Assembly (NCBI GenBank): GCA_027306955.1
Contig: DAHUXX010000114.1
Span: 1 to 8,720, forward strand
Direction: 5' to 3'
Source of the DNA: Acetobacteraceae bacterium
GTDB lineage: Bacteria; Pseudomonadota; Alphaproteobacteria; Acetobacterales; Acetobacteraceae
Length of the DNA: 8,720 nucleotides
This document shows positions 1 to 6,291 of the stretch, in pieces. The notes under the pieces were generated by a model. That model worked only from the letters and a program-made list of their open reading frames with translations. It was not told where the DNA came from and searched no databases. Each line of letters opens with the position of its first letter. Position 1 is the first letter of the stretch. Both the position numbers and the translations under genes were made by a program.

Positions 1-1
1 G

Positions 2-3000
2 TTCGCCGGCGCCCCAGGCAACCTGCTGGGGCTCGTGCCGGGGGCCGTGTTCATTGGCACGGTGGCGGGCGGCGGCGCAGGCAACGAACTGGTGTTCGGC
101 GCCGGGGCCGGGGTGGGCACGCTCTCCGGGCTCGGGTCGCACTACGTGAATTTCGGGCAGATCAGCATCCAGGGCGGCGCGACCTGGGCCAGCAGCGGCT
201 ACGGCACCGTGGCAACCGGCGAGACTCTCGCCAATGCCGGGACCTTGCTGCTGCAGAGCCGTCTGTTCGCGAACGGCGCCTTTACCAATGCCGGCCTGGT
301 CCAGGCAGGCTTTTCCAACGCCATCATTTCCCAGGGTGTGGTCACCAACAGCGGAACGATCCGTCAGCCAAACGGCGTCGGCGGGCAGGCGCTGTTTGCC
401 CACAACACGGTCGTCAACAGCGGCCTCATCTCCGGATACGGCAACGCCGCGGCCAAGATCGTCGGCGGGGTCTTCGTCAACCAGGCCGGCGGGGAGGTCG
501 TCCGGGAGAACAACCCGGCGAACAGCGGCTATGGCACCGGGCTCTACGTGAAGGGCGCCGCCGCCCTGGTCAATGACGGCCTGATCGCCGGCGGCGCCGC
601 AGGCGTCTACAGCGCCGCTTATCCGCTCACGAACCTGGCGCAGGGGACGATCACCGGCCTCACGCTGGGCGTGTTGGGCAACGGCACCGTGATCAACGCC
701 GGTACGATCGCCGCGGGCAACACCGCGCTCGACGCCGTCTCGCTGCAGGGTGTCGCCGGCAATCGCGTGGTGGCCGATCCAGGAGCGGTGTTCCTCGGCA
801 CGATTGATGGCGGTAACACGATCGGTTCCGGCCTGGTATCGACGCTGGAGTTCGCCGCCGGGACCGGGACGGGTACTTTCTCCGGGCTCGGCTCGCACTA
901 CGTGGATTTTGCCCGCATCAGCATCGATGCCGGCGCCACCTGGATCGCCGCGGCGAGCAACACGCTCGCCGCGGGCCAGACGCTGACCAATGCGGGCAGC
1001 CTCGCCGCCACCGGCACGCTCCGCAACGCGGGGCTCATCATCGGGACGGCCGGAGCGAGCTATGGCATCGCGCTTGCCGCGGGCACGCTCACCAACAACG
1101 CCGCGATTCTGGCGGCGGCGGACGGGGTGCTGGCCGACGGCACGAGCACGCTGGTCAGCAGCGCGCTGATTTCCGCGGCGCGCATCGGCGTGTTCGTCAA
1201 CGGTGGCAGCGCCACCAACCAAGCGGGCGGGGAGATTCTCGGCGCCATCGGTGGTGCGGATGTCGAGCAAGCGAGCGGGACGCTGGTCAACGCGGGGTAT
1301 CTCAGCGGCGGCAACGACGGCGTGTTCGCGCGGTTCAACGGCTCTGTCGTCAACACCGCGCAAGGCACGATCAAGGGGGGCGTGGAGGGTTTCGCGGGCT
1401 CGGGCACCCTGACCAATGCCGGCATGATCGCGGCTGTCACCGCCGGGCAGTTCGCCGTCTCGTTCCAGAGCGGCGCGGGCGACCGGCTGGCGGTGGACCC
1501 GGGCGCCGTGTTCGCGGGCACGATCGAGGGCGGCAACACCATCGGCGGCGTGTTCGCCAGCACGCTCGCCTTCGCGCCCGGCACCGCGCAGGGCACGTTT
1601 TCGGGGCTTGGCTCGCGCTACGTGGATTTCGCCGCGGTCAGCATCGAAAGCGGCGCCGACTGGATCGTGTCCGGAACGAACAATGTCGTCGCCGGCCAGA
1701 CGCTCACCGACGCCGGCTCGCTCACCAATGCCGGGCAGCTGAGCGTCGCGGGCAATGGGCTCGTGCTCAGCGGCGTGCTGGCGAACGAGGCACGCGGGAC
1801 GATCGGAGGCACAACCTACGGCGTCGTGGGCTACGGCACGGTGGTCAATGCCGGCACGATCGCGGCCGGCAGCACGTCGCAGGACGCGGTGCGGCTCGCC
1901 GCCGGGCATCCCAACCGCGTGGTCGTGAATTCGGGGGGCACGTTTGTCGGCACGATCGATGGCGGCAACACGCTGGGGGCGACGCAAGCGAGCACGCTGG
2001 AGTTCGGCGCAGGCAGCGGGACAATTACGGGCCTCGGTTCTCAATACATCGATTTCGCGCAGCTCAGCATCGATGCCGCCGGCACCTGGACTGCGGGCGC
2101 GGGCGACAGCCTGGCGGCCGGACAGACGCTGGCGGTTGCCGGCCGGCTGGTTTCAGGGAGCACGCTGGCGAATGCGGGGCTGATCGTGGCCTCGGGCTAT
2201 GGCATGGAGTTCACTGGCGGGAAGGTCACCAACAGCGGAACGATCAGCGCCGGTAACATCGCGATCTTCGGCGTCGGTGCTGGCACGGTGATCAATTCCG
2301 GGCTGCTCGCGGCAGCCGGGCCGGAAGCGGTGTTGCTGGCGGCGGGTGGCGTGACCAACGCGGCCGGCGGACGGATCACCGGCAGCTCCTACGCGGGCGT
2401 CAAGCTCGCGAGTGCCGCCACGCTGAACAACGACGCGGCCGTGGCGGGCGCGGCGTACGGCGTTGTCCTCGCCGGCGGCGCGCTCACCAACCAGGCGCAG
2501 GGGACGATCGCGGGTGGTGTGGCCGCCGTCTCCGGCAAAGGCACGGTGATCAATGCCGGAACAATCGGCGAGGGCGGTGCGGCGCAGGCGGCGGTCTCGC
2601 TCTCGCCGGGCGGCAATAATCGCGTCGTGGTGGACCCGGGTGCGACGTTCGTCGGCGCGGTGCGCGGCGGCGGCGTGGGTGACACGCTGGAGTTCGCGTC
2701 CAGCGCGATCTATGGCACGTTCTCGGGACTCGGCACGCAGTATGTGAGTTTCCAGCAGATCGGCATCGACACCGCGGCGCGATGGGTCGCCGCCGGCAGC
2801 GACAGTCTCGCCGCCGGGCAGACGCTGACCGATGGTGGCCGCCTCGCCGCGGTCGGCACGTTTGCCAATGCCGGGCTGATCACCGGGCTGCTCGCGGGAA
2901 TCTATTACGGCGGCAACTTCACCAACACCGGAACGATCCTGAGCGGCAACGTGGCCCTGCGTGGCAATGGCGGGGGCGGGCTGGCGGTGAACCAGGGCCT

Positions 3001-4159
3001 GGTTTCCGGTGCTATTTCCGGCGTGTTCGAGACGCGCGGCAGCGTGACCAACGCGGCGGGCGGGACGATCGCGGGCGGACAGTCCGGCATCGAGGGGTTC
3101 GGCACCGTTGTCGACGCCGGGACGATCGTCGGCAACAGCGGCTTCTATGCCGTGGGGTTCGTCGCCGGCTACGCCAACCGGCTGGTCCTGGAGCCGGGAG
3201 CCGTGCTTTCGGGAAAGATCGGCGGCGGCAACACCATCGGCGGCGCCGATGCCTCGGCGCTGGAATTCGCCGCGGGGTCCGGCACGTTGGCGGGGTTCGG
3301 CACAACGGTGCTCGACTTCGCGCAGATCACGCTCGACACGAAGGCGAACTGGCTTCTCGCGGGTTCCGCGGCGGGGTTCGCGGGCACGACCATCAGCGGG
3401 CTCGCGGCGGGCAGCACGGTCGAGCTCACGGGGACGGTGGAGAGCCTGTCGGCGTTCGCGGGCGGCGTGGTGACGCTTTCGGGTGGGACGACGCTGGATC
3501 TGCCGGGGGTGACGGTGCCTATCGTCAGCAATGACGGCACCAACACCTTTGTCACGGCGTGTTTTGCTGGCGGAACGGAGATCGCGACGGCCCGCGGGCG
3601 GGTGATGGTGGAGGCGCTGTGCGCGGGTGACCTGGTGCTGACAACGACGGGGCGGCTGGCGCCGGTGCGCTGGATCGGGCACCGGCGGACTGATCTGCGC
3701 CGCCATCCATCGCCGCATGACGTGATGCCGGTGCGGGTGCGGGCTGGCGCGTTCGGGAACTTGCGTCCGGTGCGCGACCTGGTGCTGTCGCCGGACCACG
3801 CCGTGTTCGTGGACGGGCGGCTGATCCCGATCCGCCACCTGGTCAATAACGTATCGGTCGTGCAAGAGACCCGCGACAGCATCACCTACTGGCACGTGGA
3901 GCTGGACCGCCACGATGTGATCCTCGCCGAGGGGATGGCGTGCGAAACCTATCTCGACACCGGCAATCGCTGCGCGTTCGATAACGCGCCCGGAGCGGTT
4001 GCAATGACGCCCGATTTCGCGCGCTCGGTCTGGGCCGCGCAGGGGTGTGCCGCGATCGTGACGGACCCCGCGGACGGCGCGTTGCGGGCGCTGCACACCC
4101 GGCTGCTCGCGCGCGCAAGGCGGCTCATGGCCGAGCCGCCGGCGCTCAGATCAGCGTGA
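2..4159 (+). CDS. Giant beta-helix repeat protein with C-terminal Hint domain (5' end outside window)
   Basis: The frame is open from position 2, giving 1,385 visible residues. The first possible start in view, GTG at 35, is not credible: codons 2-34 already belong to a repeat (GNLLGLVPGAVF matches GNRVVADPGAVF further on), so the gene begins upstream. Residues 7 to about 1120 are low-complexity repeats rich in Gly, Ala, Asn and Thr (phrases such as TNAGLI, INAGTIA, GLGSHYVDF), typical of right-handed beta-helix or autotransporter-passenger-like surface proteins. After a linker (about 1120-1186), residues 1187 to about 1325 form a Hint_2-type domain: predicted nucleophile C1187 in CFAGGTEIAT, block-B-like SPDH with H1266, then HVELDRHDVILAEG (1298-1311) and YLDTGNR (1317-1323). 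A helical tail of about 60 residues follows. Hint domains belong to the intein/hedgehog autoprocessing fold. Cleavage here is inferred, not shown. No beta-barrel follows, so a classical type V autotransporter is unlikely. Substrate, partner and export route are unknown. Confidence 0.88.
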   Translation, partial: FAGAPGNLLGLVPGAVFIGTVAGGGAGNELVFGAGAGVGTLSGLGSHYVNFGQISIQGGATWASSGYGTVATGETLANAGTLLLQSRLFANGAFTNAGLVQAGFSNAIISQGVVTNSGTIRQPNGVGGQALFAHNTVVNSGLISGYGNAAAKIVGGVFVNQAGGEVVRENNPANSGYGTGLYVKGAAALVNDGLIAGGAAGVYSAAYPLTNLAQGTITGLTLGVLGNGTVINAGTIAAGNTALDAVSLQGVAGNRVVADPGAVFLGTIDGGNTIGSGLVSTLEFAAGTGTGTFSGLGSHYVDFARISIDAGATWIAAASNTLAAGQTLTNAGSLAATGTLRNAGLIIGTAGASYGIALAAGTLTNNAAILAAADGVLADGTSTLVSSALISAARIGVFVNGGSATNQAGGEILGAIGGADVEQASGTLVNAGYLSGGNDGVFARFNGSVVNTAQGTIKGGVEGFAGSGTLTNAGMIAAVTAGQFAVSFQSGAGDRLAVDPGAVFAGTIEGGNTIGGVFASTLAFAPGTAQGTFSGLGSRYVDFAAVSIESGADWIVSGTNNVVAGQTLTDAGSLTNAGQLSVAGNGLVLSGVLANEARGTIGGTTYGVVGYGTVVNAGTIAAGSTSQDAVRLAAGHPNRVVVNSGGTFVGTIDGGNTLGATQASTLEFGAGSGTITGLGSQYIDFAQLSIDAAGTWTAGAGDSLAAGQTLAVAGRLVSGSTLANAGLIVASGYGMEFTGGKVTNSGTISAGNIAIFGVGAGTVINSGLLAAAGPEAVLLAAGGVTNAAGGRITGSSYAGVKLASAATLNNDAAVAGAAYGVVLAGGALTNQAQGTIAGGVAAVSGKGTVINAGTIGEGGAAQAAVSLSPGGNNRVVVDPGATFVGAVRGGGVGDTLEFASSAIYGTFSGLGTQYVSFQQIGIDTAARWVAAGSDSLAAGQTLTDGGRLAAVGTFANAGLITGLLAGIYYGGNFTNTGTILSGNVALRGNGGGGLAVNQGLVSGAISGVFETRGSVTNAAGGTIAGGQSGIEGFGTVVDAGTIVGNSGFYAVGFVAGYANRLVLEPGAVLSGKIGGGNTIGGADASALEFAAGSGTLAGFGTTVLDFAQITLDTKANWLLAGSAAGFAGTTISGLAAGSTVELTGTVESLSAFAGGVVTLSGGTTLDLPGVTVPIVSNDGTNTFVTACFAGGTEIATARGRVMVEALCAGDLVLTTTGRLAPVRWIGHRRTDLRRHPSPHDVMPVRVRAGAFGNLRPVRDLVLSPDHAVFVDGRLIPIRHLVNNVSVVQETRDSITYWHVELDRHDVILAEGMACETYLDTGNRCAFDNAPGAVAMTPDFARSVWAAQGCAAIVTDPADGALRALHTRLLARARRLMAEPPALRSA
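20..3361 (+). repeat. Six diverged coding repeat modules of unequal length
   Basis: The modules are defined by an anchor of the form NRVVVDPGAVFxGTIDGG, then a short STLEFAAG segment, then GLGSxYVDFxxISIDAxATW and LAAGQTLTxAG. Anchors start at 20, 761, 1481, 1913, 2618 and 3176, giving complete modules of 247, 240, 144, 235 and 186 residues plus a short last one. The GLGS-type segment recurs at 128, 884, 1604, 2030, 2726 and 3293. Each complete module ends in a phrase like GTVINAGTIAxG before the next anchor. Length differs mainly in the number of roughly 20-residue NAG-containing strands between the anchors, consistent with gain and loss of beta-helix rungs. The copies are diverged in DNA and all keep the same reading frame. 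The last module lacks the NAG strands and runs into the linker before the Hint domain. Confidence 0.85.
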
Positions 4160-4793
4160 TCAGCAGCGGCGGGGCCTGAGCCGCGCCGCTGCCCATCAGC
4201 AGGCCGAGCCGCAGCCCCTCGCGCGCCGCGAGCAGCGCGGTGAACGGCGGCAGCAGGGCGCGCGGCGGCAGCGTGCCGGCCTGCTCGCGCAGCCGCGACA
4301 GCGCGCTCGCGGGATTGGCGATCGCCTCCGCGGTGCCGGGCGGCCAAGCGGCAGCCGGTCCCGCGAGGAGCACCGCGACCTCCCGCTCCGGGTCGCCATG
4401 CAGCGAGACCGTGCCACCGCGCGGCATCCCCTCCGCGCCCAGCAGCAGCACGTTGAGCACGACGCGGCCGAGCCCGGGGCGCATGCGTGCCTGGCCAGGC
4501 AGACCGGCAACATCCAGCCGCACGCGGCGGTGCGCGAGCCCAAGCGCCAGCGCCGCGAGTTCCGCGACGCTGCCGGGGCCGGCGGCCTCCGCCCAGGCGG
4601 CGCGGTACAGGCGCAGCCGGCGCATCAGGTCCGTGGTCGCCTCGCGGACAAGCGCCAGCGCCTCGGCGTCCGCGCGCTCGGCGAGATCGAGCGCGCCGCT
4701 GACGGTACCGAGCGGGCCGGCAAGGTCGTGGCAAAGCCGGGCGGCGAGGGCACCTGCCAGCATCAGTGCGTCGTTGTCGGGGCTACCGGTCAC
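4146..4793 (-). CDS. chpT: Histidine phosphotransferase, ChpT family
   Basis: In alphaproteobacteria ChpT relays phosphate from the hybrid kinase CckA to the response regulators CtrA and CpdR, which control the cell cycle or, in many species, motility and gene transfer. The 215-residue protein has the expected layout. A DHp-like first helix carries the family motif LCHDLAGPLG, with the predicted phospho-accepting H22, followed by SGALDLAE and a second helix to about residue 70. The C-terminal half is a degenerate kinase-like domain (VVLNVLLLGAEGMPRGG, 111-127) with no G-box that I can see, as expected for ChpT, which is not thought to bind ATP. I chose the GTG at 4793 because AGAGGA lies six bases upstream. 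An ATG at 4763 would leave only 11 residues before the histidine, and an upstream ATG at 4913 adds 40 residues unlike the family. It overlaps the converging repeat/Hint gene by 14 nt. Confidence 0.83.
   Translation of the reverse strand: MTGSPDNDALMLAGALAARLCHDLAGPLGTVSGALDLAERADAEALALVREATTDLMRRLRLYRAAWAEAAGPGSVAELAALALGLAHRRVRLDVAGLPGQARMRPGLGRVVLNVLLLGAEGMPRGGTVSLHGDPEREVAVLLAGPAAAWPPGTAEAIANPASALSRLREQAGTLPPRALLPPFTALLAAREGLRLGLLMGSGAAQAPPLLITLI
4163..4192 (+). terminator. GC-rich hairpin just after the repeat/Hint gene stop
   Basis: The arm GCAGCGGCG (4163-4171) pairs perfectly with CGCCGCTGC (4184-4192). Inside it a G/G mismatch is followed by three more pairs (GGC/GCC) around a CTGA loop. 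It begins three bases after the TGA at 4157-4159 and lies within the 3' coding end of the converging chpT gene. No T-run follows on either strand, so it does not meet the classic intrinsic-terminator pattern. It could still halt or protect the 3' end of the long transcript, or simply reflect the high GC content of chpT. Confidence 0.4.
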
Positions 4794-4967
4794 GGACAAT
4801 CCTCTGGCGCGCGCGGAGGGCAGGACTATGGTCGAGCAACAATCGGCAGGACGGCGGTCGGCGACGTGGGGAGTGGGAAGCATGAATCCGTGGCTCGCGC
4901 ATCCCTTAAACAAGGCCAGTAGAGATCAATTTCGAGATTCGGGCGTTAATTCATTTGAAGCCGGGTG
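4794..4967. promoter_or_regulatory. Divergent intergenic region between chpT and the DUF3553 gene
   Basis: This 174-base gap separates two genes transcribed away from each other, so promoters for both should lie here. Its right part (about 4905-4960) is clearly richer in A and T than the surroundings, with TTAAAC at 4906-4911 and GTTAATTCATTTGAAG up to 4960. I could not find a convincing -35/-10 pair on either strand. No CtrA full site (TTAA, seven bases, TTAA) is present. GAAG at 4957-4960 may be the ribosome binding site of the DUF3553 gene. Confidence 0.35.
4800..4805 (-). promoter_or_regulatory. Ribosome binding site of chpT
   Basis: On the minus strand this reads AGAGGA, followed by six bases and then GTG. 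This is a good Shine-Dalgarno match at normal spacing. It decides in favour of the GTG start at 4793 over the in-frame ATG codons at 4913 and 4763. Confidence 0.6.
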
Positions 4968-5177
4968 ATGGTCCGCCAGGGAATGCACGCGTGGCTAGAA
5001 CCAGGGGTCTTCGTACGCCATCCCGGACGCCCTGACTGGGGGCTGGGACAAGTGCAGTCCGTCGATGGCGATCGGGTGACGGTTGGCTTCGAGCACGCGG
5101 GCAAGGTGCTGGTCAACGTCGCGGTCGTGGCGCTGGAGCCGGCTGGGGACGAGGTCGGGCCAGGGCAGACCCCATGA
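4968..5177 (+). CDS. Small DUF3553 domain protein
   Basis: The 69-residue protein is almost entirely one DUF3553 domain: PGVFVRHPGRPDWGLGQV (12-29), then a beta-hairpin GDRVTVGFEHAGK (34-46) and a final strand ending near VVALEP. The HPxxPDWGxGxV...VxFxHAGK pattern resembles the small SH3/Tudor-like barrel at the C terminus of UvrD/PcrA helicases, so a nucleic-acid or RNA-polymerase contact is a possible role. That is inference; the family has no assigned function that I can name. It is predicted cytoplasmic, with no signal peptide or membrane segment. I chose ATG 4968, seven bases after GAAG. The adjacent GTG at 4965 and ATG at 4983 are alternatives, and the domain is complete from any of them. 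moaA follows after 67 bases on the same strand, so co-transcription is likely. Confidence 0.82.
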   Translation: MVRQGMHAWLEPGVFVRHPGRPDWGLGQVQSVDGDRVTVGFEHAGKVLVNVAVVALEPAGDEVGPGQTP

Positions 5178-5244
5178 GACGCCGCGTGACACGCCGCGCG
5201 CGGGTGGGTTGCGTGGGGGCTGGTTCGGCCCGATGTTGCGGGTG

Positions 5245-6273
5245 ATGAACGTGGTCCCATCCTCTCAATCCCCGCCGCCCGAGGCGCTGCGCGACCCGTT
5301 TGGCCGCGCCATCACCTATCTGCGCGTCTCGGTCACGGACCGCTGCGACCTGCGGTGCAGCTACTGCATGGCCGAGGAGATGACCTTCCTGCCGAAGCGG
5401 GAGGTGCTGTCGCTCGAGGAACTGGAGCGGCTGTGCGCCGCCTTCGTCCGGCTGGGCACGCGCAAGATCCGCATCACCGGCGGCGAGCCGCTGGTGCGGC
5501 GCGACGTGATGCGGCTGTTCGAGCGCCTCGGCTCGCGCATCGGGGAGGGGCTCGACGAACTCACGCTGACCACCAACGGTACACAGCTTGCGAAATACGC
5601 ATCGGTGCTGGCGGCGGCGGGGGTGCGGCGGGTGAACGTGAGCCTCGACACGCTGCGCCCGGCGCTGTTCACCGAGATCACGCGGCGCGGACGCATCGAG
5701 CAGGTGCTGGAGGGGATCGCGGCCGCCGCCAACGCCGGGCTCGCGGTCAAGATCAACGCGGTGGCGCTGCGCGGCATCAACGAGGAAGAGATCGACGACC
5801 TGCTCGCCTGGTGCGGCGAGCGCGGGCACGACCTGTGCCTGATCGAAACGATGCCAATGGGCGAGACCGGCGGCGACCACAACGAGCACTACCTGCCGCT
5901 GTCGATCGTGCGCGCCCGTCTCAGGCGACGCTGGACGCTCTCGGAGACCGGCTACCGCACCGGCGGGCCGGCGCGGTATTACGACGTGGCGGAGAGCGGA
6001 ACCCGCGTGGGGTTCATCACGCCGATGACGCATAATTTCTGCGAGAGCTGCAACCGTGTGCGGCTCACCTGCACCGGCACGCTCTACATGTGCCTCGGCC
6101 AGGAAGACAGCGCCGATTTCCGCACGGTGCTGCGCGGCGGGGCGGACGAGGCGGCGCTGGAGGCAGCGATCCGCGCCGCGATCGCGCGCAAGCCCAAGGG
6201 GCATGATTTCGTCATTGACCGGCGCACCAGCGCCCCCTCGGTCCCGCGGCACATGAGCGTGACAGGCGGCTGA
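5245..6273 (+). CDS. moaA: GTP 3',8-cyclase MoaA (molybdenum cofactor biosynthesis)
   Basis: MoaA is a radical S-adenosylmethionine enzyme that converts GTP to 3',8-cyclo-GTP, the first step of molybdopterin synthesis in the cytoplasm; MoaC then acts on the product. The 342-residue protein carries both iron-sulfur sites. The N-terminal SAM cluster motif is CDLRCSYC (C34, C38, C41), and the C-terminal cluster ligands are C266, C269 and C283 in the CxxC-13 residues-C arrangement (NFCESCNRVRLTCTG and on). The radical-SAM GGEP motif is at 79-82. The chain ends in the conserved Gly-Gly needed for activity, so it looks intact. Start: ATG 5245 (MNVVPSS) or ATG 5233 four residues earlier; neither has a strong Shine-Dalgarno. 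The frame stays open back to 5083, but that stretch overlaps the DUF3553 gene and does not resemble MoaA. No other moa genes lie in the window. Confidence 0.96.
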   Translation: MNVVPSSQSPPPEALRDPFGRAITYLRVSVTDRCDLRCSYCMAEEMTFLPKREVLSLEELERLCAAFVRLGTRKIRITGGEPLVRRDVMRLFERLGSRIGEGLDELTLTTNGTQLAKYASVLAAAGVRRVNVSLDTLRPALFTEITRRGRIEQVLEGIAAAANAGLAVKINAVALRGINEEEIDDLLAWCGERGHDLCLIETMPMGETGGDHNEHYLPLSIVRARLRRRWTLSETGYRTGGPARYYDVAESGTRVGFITPMTHNFCESCNRVRLTCTGTLYMCLGQEDSADFRTVLRGGADEAALEAAIRAAIARKPKGHDFVIDRRTSAPSVPRHMSVTGG

Positions 6274-6291
6274 GGCGCCGGCGCCTCAGCC
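6268..6291. terminator. Perfect 24-bp palindrome between convergent genes
   Basis: The half-site GGCTGAGGCGCC (6268-6279) is followed directly by its exact reverse complement (6280-6291). The TGA stop of moaA (6271-6273) and the TGA stop of the converging transglutaminase gene (6286-6288 on the minus strand) sit at mirror-image positions inside it, and only 12 bases separate the two coding regions. As RNA from either strand it would form the same hairpin (with a small loop forced by geometry). It is a plausible bidirectional terminator, but no T-run follows on either side. Confidence 0.5.

Noticed and set aside
20..3361. CRISPR array or tandem DNA repeat
   Set aside because: The repeats are coding, diverged, of unequal length and always in frame. 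They are protein modules, not identical short repeats with spacers.
3560..3980. A splicing intein inserted in the repeat protein
   Set aside because: The Hint domain is C-terminal with only a short tail of about 60 residues, and I see no homing endonuclease or His-Asn plus nucleophile junction followed by a second extein. A stand-alone Hint domain fits better.
2153..4096. Long open frame on the minus strand inside the repeat/Hint gene (647 codons)
   Set aside because: It is very rich in Arg, His and Ala, has no recognisable domain, and lies opposite a clear coding frame with repeats and a Hint domain. Long antisense frames are expected at this GC content.
4945..4960. Possible CtrA binding site (TTAA followed by an AT-rich stretch) upstream of chpT
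   Set aside because: The second half-site is GAAG instead of TTAA at the required seven-base spacing, so it does not match TTAA-N7-TTAA.
4240..4968. Plus-strand open frame opposite chpT (242 codons)
   Set aside because: Low-complexity Ser/Ala/Arg composition without a domain, while the minus strand encodes a recognisable ChpT protein with a good ribosome binding site.
5083..5244. Upstream extension of moaA (54 codons)
   Set aside because: It overlaps the DUF3553 coding region and does not resemble MoaA; the normal-length protein starts at 5245 or 5233.
5113..6252. Long minus-strand open frame opposite moaA (379 codons)
   Set aside because: No family resemblance; moaA on the other strand has every catalytic motif. 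It is a GC-driven shadow frame.
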